Program-made: the position numbers and the translations under genes
Shown: positions 7,830 through 16,390 of the stretch, one piece after another
Numbering within the stretch: the first letter of the stretch is position 1
How the letters are laid out: every line of letters starts with the position of its first letter
The notes under the pieces: model-generated
The model's input: only the letters and a program-made list of their open reading frames with translations
Database searches by the model: none
What the model was told of the DNA's origin: nothing
From: Microbacterium wangchenii
Lineage (GTDB): Bacteria; Actinomycetota; Actinomycetes; Actinomycetales; Microbacteriaceae
Direction: 5' to 3'
NCBI RefSeq assembly: GCF_004564355.1
Contig: NZ_CP038266.1
Coordinates: 1,736,001-1,800,000, forward strand
Length of the DNA: 64,000 nucleotides

Positions 7830-8312
7830 ATGAGCCGCACCGCCGCCGGCCGCCGTCTGTCACTTGCGCTTGTGGCGGTGGTCGCGACCGTGCCCCTGCT
7901 CACGGGCTGCGTCGTCGTGCGCGAGGAATGGAATGCCTTGCAACGCGAGCGCAGTGGTACCCAGGCCCCCGGCGTCGTCAAGCCGGCGATCCTCGCGGCC
8001 GATCCGCGGGTGGATGACGTGCTGACGCTGCAGGTCGGCCCCTCCGGTTTCGCGCGGATCATGACCGTTGTCATTTCCGTCAGCGGCGATGAGCCGGTCG
8101 AGACCAGCACGGCCTTGGCTGTGCTGACCGCGGCGGCCAGCACAGCACAGTCGGAGATCCACTACCTGGAACTCGGGGCGCGGCCGGCCTCCGACACGTC
8201 TCAGCTGCTGAACCTCGAGGACGCCGCGGCAGGGCTTCCGTCCGACCTGGACTGGAGATGGCAGGACTCGAAGATCGTCGTCACGAACCCCGACGTTCTG
8301 GACGAGCGCTGA
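7830..8312 (+). CDS. Small lipoprotein of unknown function
   Basis: 160 residues. It has a type II signal peptide: basic MSRTAAGRR, a hydrophobic core, then the lipobox LLTG-C with the lipidated Cys at 27. The mature part is a compact alpha/beta domain of about 130 residues (VDDVLTLQVGPSGFARIMTV... then VTAAASTAQSEIHYLEL) with no catalytic motif I recognise. ATG 7830 is chosen for the AAGGGAG site; the frame is open to 7788, but that extension contains no signal-peptide features. The 3' end overlaps the convergent DeoR gene by 32 bp. It is separated from the ABC genes by 125 bp and is probably a separate transcript. Confidence 0.75.
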   Translation: MSRTAAGRRLSLALVAVVATVPLLTGCVVVREEWNALQRERSGTQAPGVVKPAILAADPRVDDVLTLQVGPSGFARIMTVVISVSGDEPVETSTALAVLTAAASTAQSEIHYLELGARPASDTSQLLNLEDAAAGLPSDLDWRWQDSKIVVTNPDVLDER

Positions 8313-9090
8313 CCACGCGCACCTCGACGCCCGCGCCGCGCAGGCGCTCCACCTCGTCCGCCGGGGCCTTCGAGTCGGTGATGATCATGTGCACGCGCTC
8401 GGCCGGGGCGATCCGATAGAACCCCACGTGGGCGAACTTCGTGTGATCAGCGAGGAGAACGACCCGTCGAGCGCTGTTCATCATCGCCCGCACGACGCGG
8501 GCCTCCTCCATGTTCGGCGTGGTCAGTCCACGCTCGAGACTGACGCCGTTCGTACCGATGAACGCGAAATCGCACATGACTCCGTCCAGCGCCCGCTCGG
8601 CTACCTCCCCCACCAGCCCGTAGGTGTGCGGGCGGATCGTGCCGCCGGTGAGGAAGACTTCCGCCTCGTGCGGCATGAAGGTGGTGGCGATGTTCACGGC
8701 ATTGGTCACCACCGTCAGGCCCGTCCGATCCAGCAGACGAAGCGCGAGGCGTCCGACGCTCGTCCCGGTGGCGAGGGCGACCGTGACGCCGTCGCCGACG
8801 AGACTCGATGCCTCCAGTGCGATGGCGTTCTTCTCCTCGGCGAACTGATCGTCCTTCTCGACGAAGGAGGGCTCCGCCAGCAGGCCGGCGCTCAGCACGG
8901 CGCCGCCATGGCTGCGGACGACGAGGCGGTCCCGCTCGAGCTTCTCCAGATCCTTCCGGACCGTCACTTCCGACACACCGAGCTCGTCGGAGAGGAAGGA
9001 TACTTCGACGCTCTTGTGCTCACGGAGGAAATCGAGGATGTACTGGCGCCGCTCGATCCCCAGCAGGCGTCTGCCACCCTCGCGCATCAT
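8281..9090 (-). CDS. DeoR-family transcriptional regulator of the polyol-phosphate locus
   Basis: 269 residues with the standard DeoR/GlpR architecture. The N-terminal winged helix-turn-helix at about 10-65 contains RRQYILDFLREHKSVEV and the diagnostic LGVSEVTVRKDLEKLE. The C-terminal sugar-phosphate-binding DeoRC domain shows VALATGTSVGRLA, VFLTGGTIR, ERGLTTPNMEE and VVLLADHTKFAH. Such proteins are usually repressors relieved by a phosphorylated sugar intermediate. Its start overlaps the stop of the GatD-like gene (ATGA), making it the last gene of the transport operon. The array of TTTCG and CGAAA half-sites at 15194-15241, between the two divergent arms, is its likely operator. The inducer would be a ketose or hexitol phosphate made by the pathway. 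Confidence 0.88.
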   Translation of the reverse strand: MMREGGRRLLGIERRQYILDFLREHKSVEVSFLSDELGVSEVTVRKDLEKLERDRLVVRSHGGAVLSAGLLAEPSFVEKDDQFAEEKNAIALEASSLVGDGVTVALATGTSVGRLALRLLDRTGLTVVTNAVNIATTFMPHEAEVFLTGGTIRPHTYGLVGEVAERALDGVMCDFAFIGTNGVSLERGLTTPNMEEARVVRAMMNSARRVVLLADHTKFAHVGFYRIAPAERVHMIITDSKAPADEVERLRGAGVEVRVVSARPERRGS

Positions 9091-10190
9091 CGGCCATCAG
9101 CCCCTGTCGAACGGAAGTACTCGTTGTTGTATAGCAGGACTTTGCCGCGCACGGCCTCTCCCGAGCGGTACAGGTCGAAGGCCCCGTTCGCGTCCTCGAG
9201 CGGGAAGCGGGCGGCGACCAGCGAATCGCAGGTCAGACGTCCGCTCTCGAACGCACGGACCGATGACGTCCACTCCTCCCCCGGGAACGGGCTGCTGTAG
9301 GACATCCATGACCCGATGACCGTGGCCTCCTTGCGGTGCAGCAGCTCGAACACGTGCGGATCGAACGAGACGGGCCGCGTCGGCGTGCCGACGGAGACGA
9401 TCGTCCCCTTGCTGGCCACCAGCTGGAGCGCGCTGGTGAGCGCAGGCGACACTCCCGACGACTCGATGACGAGGTCGAAGCCACGGCTGCCGGTCTGCTC
9501 CCGCCAGTCGTCCTGCTCAAGATCGGTGCGCTGGACGAGGTCGGCCCCGAGCGCAGTGGCCGTCGCCAGGCGCGCCTCGTCGATGTCGAAGACCGTGACC
9601 TGGTCGGCGCCGAGGAGCCGAGCCCATTGCGTCGCGAAGACACCGATGTTGCCGGCGCCGATCACCGCGACATGGCCGCCACCGTCGTACCGCGCGAGGC
9701 GGAAGGCATGCAAGGCGACCGAGGATGGCTCGATCATCGCGCCGGATTCGAAGCTCATCGAGTCGGCGAGGCGGAGGAGGTTCCGTTCGGGCACCACGAC
9801 GTATTCGGCCCAGGAGCCGTTCACCCGCGAGCCGAGGAACGAATAGTTGCGGCACTGGCTGTAGTGACCGGATGCGCAGTCCCGGCACTCGTCGCACGGC
9901 AGGAGAGGCACTCCGGCGACGCGGCTGCCGAGAGCGATGCCGGTGCCCTCCCCCACCTCAGCGATCACACCGGAGAACTCATGACCGAGGATGATCGGGT
10001 ATCGCCGCGCTCCCGTGCCCAGGACGCGAGGCAGGTCGGATCCGCAGATGCCGCTCACCATCACCTGGACCAGGGCTTCCCCCGGCCCCGGCACGGGTCG
10101 TTCGACGTCACGGACTTGCAGCTGCCCCGGGCCGTGCAGGACGGCGGCGCGCATGAGCAGGTCGGCGTTCGCCGATGCGGATGCGCTCAC
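9087..10190 (-). CDS. Zinc-dependent dehydrogenase, GatD-like (galactitol-1-phosphate 5-dehydrogenase family)
   Basis: 367 residues of the MDR family. Catalytic zinc ligands are Cys49 (ICGSDLPR) and His70-Glu71 (GHEFSG). Structural zinc cysteines are 99, 102, 105 and 113 (PCDECRDC...SQC). The nucleotide fold has VIGAGNIG near 177. Blocks such as CGSDLPR, VPLLPC, YSQC, LHAF and VIGSWMSYSSPFPGEEW are those I associate with E. coli GatD, which oxidises galactitol 1-phosphate to tagatose 6-phosphate with NAD. GTG 10190 is chosen because it overlaps the upstream stop (GTGA); ATG 10154 is the alternative. It is followed by deoR. The true substrate may be another hexitol phosphate. Confidence 0.82.
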   Translation of the reverse strand: MSASASANADLLMRAAVLHGPGQLQVRDVERPVPGPGEALVQVMVSGICGSDLPRVLGTGARRYPIILGHEFSGVIAEVGEGTGIALGSRVAGVPLLPCDECRDCASGHYSQCRNYSFLGSRVNGSWAEYVVVPERNLLRLADSMSFESGAMIEPSSVALHAFRLARYDGGGHVAVIGAGNIGVFATQWARLLGADQVTVFDIDEARLATATALGADLVQRTDLEQDDWREQTGSRGFDLVIESSGVSPALTSALQLVASKGTIVSVGTPTRPVSFDPHVFELLHRKEATVIGSWMSYSSPFPGEEWTSSVRAFESGRLTCDSLVAARFPLEDANGAFDLYRSGEAVRGKVLLYNNEYFRSTGADGR

Positions 10191-10921
10191 TTGGCGGTGT
10201 CCTGATGCAGCTCGGGATGCGCGAGGTAGAAGTCCGCCCAGCGCTCGAGCTCGTTCGTGGTGATGAGGGTGTGCGGGTACTTCTCCGCGATGAGCTGCAT
10301 GTCCGCCAGGGAGTCCACGACCCACGGACCGACGATGTAGCCGCGTTCGGTGATCATGCGGTCGTACTGGGCGGTCAGCATCTTCACCGGCACCCCCAGC
10401 AGCTCGCAGCGCATCTCCGCCATGAAGTCGAACACGTAGGGCATGGCGCAGCTGCTGGTCAGGCCCAGCGGGATGTCGGCATCCAGGGTGCGCAGGCGCT
10501 GGATCGAGAAGTGATCGAAACTGATGATGATGCAGTCCTCGCCGACGCCGCTCTGGCGGATCAGATCCAGCGACTTCTCCTCGAGTCCGGGATACAGGTC
10601 ACCGGCCTGTTTGAGCTCGACCATCGGGGTGATCCTGCCCTTGACGACGTCGAGCGCCTCTTCCAGCGTCGCGATCCGCTCTCCGCCGGCGATCTCGAAC
10701 GACTTCAGTTCTGCGAGGGTGTAGTCGCGCACAGCGCCGGAGGCGTCCGTGATCCGGTCGACGTTGTAGTCGTGCATCAGGACGGGCACACCGTCCTTGC
10801 TCAGCTGGACGTCGAACTCGACGTGGCTGTAGTTCAGGTCGACGGCTGCCCTCAGTGCGGTCAGGGTGTTCTCGGGGTACTTCGCCGAGTATCCCCGATG
10901 CGCGATTGCTCTGATCTTCAC
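10187..10921 (-). CDS. Cytoplasmic glycerophosphodiester phosphodiesterase (UgpQ-like)
   Basis: 244 residues, matching the short cytosolic UgpQ-type GDPDs. Catalytic elements are His8-Arg9 in AIAHRGYSAKYPENTLTA, Glu35 and Asp37 in VEFDVQLSKDG, and His50 in VLMHDYNVDR. There is no signal peptide, so it acts on an imported phosphodiester. GTG 10921 is supported by an AGGGAAGAG site and by starting immediately before the catalytic strand; the frame upstream runs through a hairpin and is rejected. It overlaps the dehydrogenase gene by 4 nt. It sits directly behind a Ugp-like ABC importer, as UgpQ does in E. coli. It probably releases an alcohol and a phosphorylated product for the GatD-like enzyme. 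Confidence 0.88.
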   Translation of the reverse strand: MKIRAIAHRGYSAKYPENTLTALRAAVDLNYSHVEFDVQLSKDGVPVLMHDYNVDRITDASGAVRDYTLAELKSFEIAGGERIATLEEALDVVKGRITPMVELKQAGDLYPGLEEKSLDLIRQSGVGEDCIIISFDHFSIQRLRTLDADIPLGLTSSCAMPYVFDFMAEMRCELLGVPVKMLTAQYDRMITERGYIVGPWVVDSLADMQLIAEKYPHTLITTNELERWADFYLAHPELHQDTAK

Positions 10922-10940
10922 TTCTCTTCCCTCGTTCGGA

Positions 10941-10974
10941 CGCTCGGGCGGGCGGCGATCCGCCCGCCCGAGCG
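10941..10974 (-). terminator. Strong hairpin between binding-protein and phosphodiesterase genes
   Basis: A perfect 15-bp GC stem (10941-10955 with 10960-10974) has a 4-nt loop CGAT. No U-tract follows. It lies inside the operon, 17 bp after the binding-protein stop, so it may stabilise the upstream mRNA or partly terminate, setting a high ratio of binding protein to downstream enzymes. Confidence 0.7.
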
Positions 10975-10991
10975 CGTGCGATCGGTCGCTG

Positions 10992-12293
10992 TCAGTCGGC
11001 GAGGATCGCGTTGGCACGCTCGATGAAGGCGTCGAGGGAAGTCTCGATGTCGGCATCGTCGTACATGATGGCCTGGATGGTCTTCAGGAACTCCTGGTCG
11101 ATCTCCGCGAAGTGCGGGCTGTTGTTGGTGTCGATGGAGTTGGCGAGCTGGTCGTAGGCGACCTTGCGCTGCGGCTCCGCTTCGAACAGCTCGACGAACT
11201 CGTCGGACTCGGCGATCGCCGGCGTGAACGGCACGTAGCCGGTGTCCTTGATGAAGCGCTGGCCGCCCTCGGCGTCGTTGATCAGCCACTCCAGGAAGGT
11301 CCACGCCGGGTCCTGCTTGTCGGAGTCGGCGAGCATCACCAGGTTGGCACCGCCGGTGGGCGCGGCCGCACGGTCGCCCTCGGGCAGGAATGCGGTCTGG
11401 TAGTCGAAGGTGGCGTTCTGCAGGTAGCCGCCGATGCTGCCGCTGGAGTTCACGACCATGCCCACCTGTCCGCCGAGGAACATCTGCCCCACGACGTTGC
11501 CGGAGTCGGTGGTCGGCGGGTAGTAGAGCGCGCCGCTGTCCTGCATCCGCTTGATGAACTCGAACGCTTCGACGCCTTCTTCGTCGAAGCCGATGGCGGT
11601 GCCGTCCTCGTTGAAGAAGCTGCCGCCCTGCTGGACGATGAGCGAGATCGGCCACCAGCTCTCGTAGTTCATGGTGATGCCGTAGCGGCTGGTCTCGCTG
11701 CCGTTCTTGACGACGAGGGCGTTGGCGACCGCCTCGGTCTCCTCCCACGTGGTGGGGACTTCGAGGCCCAGCTCATCCAGCGCGGTCTGGTTCACGTGCA
11801 GCATCGGGCTCGAGCGGTTGAACGGGATCGCGTTCAGCTCGCCATCGAAGGTGATGTTGCCCATCAGGCCCTCGACGAAGGTGTCCTCGGACATGTCGGA
11901 GGACTCCAGGAACGGGTTGAGGTCCGCCAGCACCTTCGCCTCGGCCAGGAGCGGCACGAAGGCGCGCTCGACCATGGAGATGTCGGGGCCGGTCCCGGCG
12001 GGGATGGACTGCTGGAGCTTCGTCAGCGTCTCGGGATACGAGCCCTGGAACGTGGCCACGACCTCGACCTCGTCCTGCGACGCGTTGAACGACTCCACGA
12101 CGGCGTCGATGCTCTCGCCGTTCGTGCCGCTCATCGAGTGCCAGAACTGGATGGTCGTGGTCTCCCCCTCGGGTGCCACGCCGCTGTTGCTGCCGGTGGC
12201 GGAGTCATCGCCTCCGGAGCATCCGGCCAGCAGAGTGAGCGAGGTGACGGCGGCGATGCCGATGCCTGCGCGCAGGAGTCTTTGCGTTTTCAT
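10992..12293 (-). CDS. Extracellular solute-binding lipoprotein of carbohydrate ABC importer (UgpB-like)
   Basis: 433 residues. Signal peptide with lipobox LLAG-C (Cys25) followed by an SGGDDS linker. The mature part is a family 1 extracellular solute-binding protein (IQFWHSMSGTNGESIDAVVESFN, later ISMVERAFVP and GLMGNITFDGELNAIPFNRS). This class binds oligosaccharides, glycerol 3-phosphate or glycerophosphodiesters. Start ATG 12293 has an AAGAAGGACG site. The two permease genes precede it and the phosphodiesterase gene follows behind a 15-bp hairpin. Neighbouring genes suggest a phosphodiester or polyol ligand. Ligand identity is not visible in the sequence. Confidence 0.87.
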   Translation of the reverse strand: MKTQRLLRAGIGIAAVTSLTLLAGCSGGDDSATGSNSGVAPEGETTTIQFWHSMSGTNGESIDAVVESFNASQDEVEVVATFQGSYPETLTKLQQSIPAGTGPDISMVERAFVPLLAEAKVLADLNPFLESSDMSEDTFVEGLMGNITFDGELNAIPFNRSSPMLHVNQTALDELGLEVPTTWEETEAVANALVVKNGSETSRYGITMNYESWWPISLIVQQGGSFFNEDGTAIGFDEEGVEAFEFIKRMQDSGALYYPPTTDSGNVVGQMFLGGQVGMVVNSSGSIGGYLQNATFDYQTAFLPEGDRAAAPTGGANLVMLADSDKQDPAWTFLEWLINDAEGGQRFIKDTGYVPFTPAIAESDEFVELFEAEPQRKVAYDQLANSIDTNNSPHFAEIDQEFLKTIQAIMYDDADIETSLDAFIERANAILAD

Positions 12294-12333
12294 ACGTCCT
12301 TCTTCCATGTGTGTTGCGATGCGGGGGGATGGA

Positions 12334-13242
12334 TCACTTGATGCCTGAGTACGCGAAGGCACGGATGATGTGCTTGGCGGCGAAGAAGTACACGATCAGG
12401 ATCGGCACGACGAGCACGACGTTGCCGGCCATGATGATGTTCCACTGGCTGATGCCCTCCGATTCCCGGAGCATCGCGATGCCGATGGGCAGCGGACGCA
12501 CGGCGGCGGAGTCGGTCATCACGAGCGGCCAGAAGTAGTCGTTCCAGTGGGAGACGAAGCTGAACAGCACCACGGTGGCCAGCGCCGGGATCGACATCGG
12601 CACCATGATGCGCAGCATGATGCGCCACTCGCTGGCGTTGTCCAGGCGCGCGGCCTCGATGATCTCCCGCGGGATCTGCATGAAGTACTGCCGCAGGAGG
12701 AAGACGCCGAACGCGTTCGTCATCGCCGGGATGATCTGGGGCAGCAGGGTCTGGATGAGCCCCCACTCCGCCATCATCAGGTAGACCGGGATGAAGGTGA
12801 CCTGGCCGGGGATCATGAAGGCCAGCAGCACCATGCCGAACAGGATGTTCTTGAAGCGGAACTCGTAGACCGCGAACGCGTACGCCGCCGGGATCATCAG
12901 CGCGAGCTGGATGACGAGGATGCTCACCGTCACGATCACCGAGTTGCGGAAGTACGTCGGGAACGGCCCGGAGGTCATCGCCTCGAGGTAGTTGCCGAAC
13001 TGCGGGACTTCGGGGATGAGGGTGATCGGGAACGAGGAGCTCTCCGCGCTGGTCTGCAGCGAGGTCGACAGCATCCACAGGAATGGCGCGATGAATCCGG
13101 CCAGGAGGACCAGTTTGAGCACGGCGGCGAAGACCCGGCCGATGCGCTGGGCGAGAGGCCTGCGCGGCGGGAGGGAGACCTCGGGCTGCGGTTCGGGAGG
13201 GCCGGGTTCGGCCAGGACAGGTGCTGCGAGTCCGACGCTCAT
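12334..13242 (-). CDS. Carbohydrate ABC importer permease (UgpE/MalG-like)
   Basis: 302 residues with six predicted membrane helices after a cytosolic, proline-rich N-terminus of about 40 residues. The EAA loop contacting the ATPase is EIIEAARLDNASEWRIMLRI followed by VPMSIPALATV, and the C-terminus (IIRAFAYSGIK) is the usual MalG-type ending. The start overlaps the stop of the first permease gene (ATGA). Together with the other permease and UgpC-like ATPase it forms the importer channel. The proline-rich N-terminal extension is a little longer than in typical UgpE proteins but shows no motif. Confidence 0.9.
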   Translation of the reverse strand: MSVGLAAPVLAEPGPPEPQPEVSLPPRRPLAQRIGRVFAAVLKLVLLAGFIAPFLWMLSTSLQTSAESSSFPITLIPEVPQFGNYLEAMTSGPFPTYFRNSVIVTVSILVIQLALMIPAAYAFAVYEFRFKNILFGMVLLAFMIPGQVTFIPVYLMMAEWGLIQTLLPQIIPAMTNAFGVFLLRQYFMQIPREIIEAARLDNASEWRIMLRIMVPMSIPALATVVLFSFVSHWNDYFWPLVMTDSAAVRPLPIGIAMLRESEGISQWNIIMAGNVVLVVPILIVYFFAAKHIIRAFAYSGIK

Positions 13243-14117
13243 TGGTAGTGCACCTTCTTCGAGAGAATGCGGAAGTAGATGATCGTGAACACCGCGACGA
13301 GGACCATGAGCACGATGCCCGAGGCCGAGGCGTAGCCGATGTTGCTCGTGCGGTTCTGGAAGATGTAATAGGCCAGCGACGTGGTCGAGTTGTTCGGTCC
13401 GCCGCCGGTCATGATGTTGACGGTGTCGAACACCTTCAGTGCGCCGATCGTGGAGATGATCAGCATGAAGAAGAGCTGCGGCGACAGCATGGGCAGCGTG
13501 ATCTTGAAGAAGACGCGGACCGGGCCGGCATTGTCCAGGGCGGCCGCCTCGTACAGCGACGCGGGGATGGAGTGCAGTGCGGCGAGCACGATCAGCGTGA
13601 AGTAGCCGGTGCTGTGCCACACCGAGACGATGATGATCGAGAGCATCGACGTCTCGGAGCTCTGCAGCCACATCGACGTCGGCAGCCCGAGCGATTTCAG
13701 CACCGTGTTGATCAGGCCGAAGCTCGGCTCCATCATGAGCAGCCACACCAGCGAGATCGACACGATGGAGATGACGTGCGGGATGAAGATGCCCGCCTGC
13801 ACGATCGCGCCCAGCCTCGTGTGGCGCTTGAGCAGGAGCGCGAACAGCACAGCGAGGGTCAGGGTGATCGAGACGGTCCCGAGCGTGTAGACGAGGGTGT
13901 TCCGCAGGGCGACGTAGAAGTCTTCCCGCTGGAAGATCTCGATGTAGTTCTCCAGCCCGATGAACTCGCTCATCGCCGGGTTCAGCAGGTTGTAGTCGTT
14001 CAGACTCAGCTGCCCGAGATAGGCGATCGGGTAGAAGACGAACAGCACGATGCCGACGATGACCGGCGCCACCATGGCATAGGGCCGCAGGCGCGGCCAG
14101 AGCGTTCCATTACGCAT
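13239..14117 (-). CDS. Carbohydrate ABC importer permease (UgpA/MalF-like)
   Basis: 292 residues and six transmembrane helices. The EAA loop is SLYEAAALDNAGPVRVFFKI followed by TLPMLSPQLFF. The N-terminus PYAMVAPVIVGIVLFVFYPI is typical for UgpA-type permeases. ATG 14117 lies within the last codons of the ATPase gene (8-nt overlap), so it is translationally coupled. It heterodimerises with the permease encoded at 12334-13242. Confidence 0.9.
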   Translation of the reverse strand: MRNGTLWPRLRPYAMVAPVIVGIVLFVFYPIAYLGQLSLNDYNLLNPAMSEFIGLENYIEIFQREDFYVALRNTLVYTLGTVSITLTLAVLFALLLKRHTRLGAIVQAGIFIPHVISIVSISLVWLLMMEPSFGLINTVLKSLGLPTSMWLQSSETSMLSIIIVSVWHSTGYFTLIVLAALHSIPASLYEAAALDNAGPVRVFFKITLPMLSPQLFFMLIISTIGALKVFDTVNIMTGGGPNNSTTSLAYYIFQNRTSNIGYASASGIVLMVLVAVFTIIYFRILSKKVHYQ

Positions 14118-15138
14118 GCGCAGGCCTCGCCTCCGCGACCGGTGCGTCGATCCGCACGCCGTCGGCGCCGAACCGCACCAGGTGCTCCTCGCCCACGGCC
14201 AGATGCACCTCACGGTCCACGTCGATCCCGGGGTCGGTCGACTTCACCATGAACACGTCGTCGCCGCCGCGCACCTGGTACACCGTCTCCGACCCGAGCA
14301 TCTCGCGGGTGACCACGCGACCCTGAGCGGTGAAGGCGCCGTCGATCGGTGCGTAGGAGAGGCGCGCATTCTCGGGGCGGAAGCCCAGCCGGATGCCGTC
14401 GGCGCCCGCGCGCGTCACGTTCATCGGGGGGATGCCCATGAACTCGGCGGTGAAGACGTTCGCCGGCTGGCGGTACATGACCTCCGGCGGCGCCATCTGC
14501 TGGATCTTGCCGCCGTTCATCAGCACGATGGTGTCGGCCATCGACATCGCCTCGCCCTGGTCGTGGGTGACGTAGACGAAGGTGGTGCCGAGCATCTTGT
14601 GCAGCTCGATGAGTTCCACGCGCATCTGGAAGCGGAGCTTCGCGTCGAGGTTGGACAGCGGCTCGTCCATGAGGAAGACACCAGGCTTTTTCACCATCGC
14701 GCGGGCCAGGGCCACGCGCTGTCGCTGACCGCCCGAGAGCGTGCTGGGCTTGCGATCGAGGTAGTCGGAGAGGCCGACTGTCTTGCTGATGCTCTCGACC
14801 AGCTGCCGGCGCTCGTCGCGTGACACCTTGTTGTTCTTGAGGCCGAACTCGATGTTCCCGCGCACCGACATGGTGGGGTAGATCGCGTAGTTCTGGAAGA
14901 CCATGGCGATGTCGCGGTCGCCGGGGCGCGCATGAGAGACGTCTTTGCCGTCGATGAGCAGCTGTCCGGCGGTCTGGGTGTCCAACCCCGCGATCATCCG
15001 CAGCAGCGTGGTCTTGCCGCATCCGGAGGGGCCGACCAGGACGGTGAACGAGCCGTCCTCGATCGTCAGGTCGAGATCACCGATGACGGTGTTCTCGCCG
15101 AACCGCTTGGTCACGCCTTTGAACTCGATTGATCCCAC
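14110..15138 (-). CDS. Carbohydrate ABC importer ATPase (UgpC/MsmK-like)
   Basis: 342 residues. Walker A GPSGCGKTT is at 36-44, signature STLSGGQRQRVALARAM around 133-148, Walker B VFLMDEPLSNLD, and the H-loop VTHDQGEAM. The C-terminal 110 residues form the OB/TOBE regulatory domain of the MalK/UgpC group (LGFRPENARL). GTG 15138 is chosen for the GGAGAAGAAC site and because the fold begins at once. It is the first gene of the minus-strand arm, so its promoter must lie in 15139-15358, beside the DeoR-type motif array. An ATPase inside the operon rather than a shared MsiK suggests a self-contained importer. Confidence 0.9.
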   Translation of the reverse strand: MGSIEFKGVTKRFGENTVIGDLDLTIEDGSFTVLVGPSGCGKTTLLRMIAGLDTQTAGQLLIDGKDVSHARPGDRDIAMVFQNYAIYPTMSVRGNIEFGLKNNKVSRDERRQLVESISKTVGLSDYLDRKPSTLSGGQRQRVALARAMVKKPGVFLMDEPLSNLDAKLRFQMRVELIELHKMLGTTFVYVTHDQGEAMSMADTIVLMNGGKIQQMAPPEVMYRQPANVFTAEFMGIPPMNVTRAGADGIRLGFRPENARLSYAPIDGAFTAQGRVVTREMLGSETVYQVRGGDDVFMVKSTDPGIDVDREVHLAVGEEHLVRFGADGVRIDAPVAEARPAHA

Positions 15139-15193
15139 GCGTTCTTCTCCACTCTGAGTCCTCGCCACTGACACGCGCATGGCTCACGCCAAG

Positions 15194-15241
15194 GTTTCGT
15201 TTCAAAGCGAAACGTGCGAAATCGAGTTGCGTTTGGTTTCG
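15194..15241. promoter_or_regulatory. Operator array for DeoR-family regulator in divergent promoter region
   Basis: TTTCG occurs at 15195-15199 and 15237-15241, and CGAAA at 15208-15212 and 15217-15221. The first pair forms the imperfect palindrome GTTTCG-N8-CGAAAC (15194-15213). The T- and A-rich array stands out in a GC-rich genome and lies between the divergent importer and catabolic genes. A plus-strand -10 candidate TAGGAT (15249-15254) with TTGCGT (15227-15232) lies next to or inside the array. On the minus strand TTGAAA (15205-15200) could be a -35. DeoR/GlpR-family operators commonly contain TTTCG-type repeats, so the DeoR at 8281 is the expected ligand. Confidence 0.65.
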
Positions 15242-15358
15242 ACCCTAATAGGATCGACGCACAGCGACAAGTCACGACGGTTGCGGCACCTGCGCCTCTC
15301 CCCTGACCCCGACTCGCATCCCCCGTCGCACAGCAGCGACGCCTACGGAAGGAGCGCC

Positions 15359-16390
15359 ATGCTCGGCGTGTATCTGCCCGGTGACAGCACCGTCGACCTT
15401 CGTCGGATCGAGGACCCGGCTCCCGGGCCTGGGCAGGTCGTCATCGCCGTGCGTGCGTCCACGATCTGCGGATCCGATATCCGTGCCATCTATCGCGAGC
15501 ACGTTCAGGGCGATCCTGCGGAGTCGTATCAGAACGTCGTCGCGGGCCATGAACCTGCCGGGCAGGTGGTCTCGCTGGGCGACGGCGTGTCCCGACTTCA
15601 GGTCGGAGATCGCGTCGCGGTCTACCACATCAGCGGATGCGGCCAGTGCGACGACTGCATCAGCGGGTACCAGATCAGTTGCACCTCTCCGCAGCGAGCG
15701 GCTTATGGCTGGCAGCGGGACGGCGGCCACGCCGAGTTCATGCTCGCCGACGAACGCGACTGCATCCTCCTGCCCGACGGGGTGACGTACCAGGATGGCG
15801 CGTGCGTCGCCTGCGGTTTCGGCACCGCCTACGAAGGGCTGCTCCGGGCCGGAGTGAGCGGTCGCGATTCGCTGGCCGTCGTCGGGCTCGGCCCGGTCGG
15901 GCTCGCCGCCGGGCTGCTCGGCGGCAAGCTGGGGGCAACGCCCCGCATCGGCTTCGACCCCAGCCCCGAGCGCCGCGAGTTCGCCCTGCGCGTCGGCGCC
16001 GTGGATGCGGCGGTCGACCCGACCGATCCGGCACACCGGGTGGTGCCCGAATGGCATGTCGCGGTGGACTGCTCGGGGAGCACCGCCGGGCGCGCCACTG
16101 CGCTGGCCACGCTGCGAACCCGCGGCCGGCTCGTCCTCATCGGAGAGGGCCATGGGTTCCAGGTCGAGGAGGCGAGCCCGCAGCTCATCCATCGCCAGCT
16201 CACGGTGCACGGATCGTGGGTGACGAATCTCGCCCACATGCGGGAGCTCGTCGAGCGTCTGCCCGCCTGGGGGCTTCACCCCGAGGTGGTCGTCTCCCAC
16301 GCCTTCGGGCTCCAGGACGCGGATGAGGCGTACCGGATCGCCGACGCCGGGCAGTCCGGCAAGGTGGCGATCGTGCCCAACCCGGCATGA
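15359..16390 (+). CDS. Zinc-dependent alcohol/polyol dehydrogenase (MDR family)
   Basis: 343 residues. Catalytic zinc ligands are Cys37 (TICGSDIRA) and His64-Glu65 (AGHEPAG). Structural zinc cysteines are 94, 97, 100 and 108 (CGQCDDC...SC). The NAD-binding motif GLGPVGLAAG follows near 180. It is a sorbitol/threonine-dehydrogenase type enzyme but does not share the GatD-specific blocks of the one at 9087, so it probably handles a different polyol or the other product of diester cleavage. ATG 15359 is fixed by a GGAAGGAG site; the longer frame from 15179 would run through the operator. It overlaps the kinase gene by 4 nt. Confidence 0.85.
   Translation: MLGVYLPGDSTVDLRRIEDPAPGPGQVVIAVRASTICGSDIRAIYREHVQGDPAESYQNVVAGHEPAGQVVSLGDGVSRLQVGDRVAVYHISGCGQCDDCISGYQISCTSPQRAAYGWQRDGGHAEFMLADERDCILLPDGVTYQDGACVACGFGTAYEGLLRAGVSGRDSLAVVGLGPVGLAAGLLGGKLGATPRIGFDPSPERREFALRVGAVDAAVDPTDPAHRVVPEWHVAVDCSGSTAGRATALATLRTRGRLVLIGEGHGFQVEEASPQLIHRQLTVHGSWVTNLAHMRELVERLPAWGLHPEVVVSHAFGLQDADEAYRIADAGQSGKVAIVPNPA

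Noticed and set aside
12294..12362. N-terminal extension of the binding lipoprotein
   Set aside because: It would place 23 polar residues before the signal peptide; ATG 12293 has AAGAAGG and a proper signal sequence.
15179..15358. N-terminal extension of the dehydrogenase from ATG 15179
   Set aside because: It would run through the motif array and promoter, and the encoded segment has no similarity to MDR proteins; ATG 15359 has a strong ribosome site.
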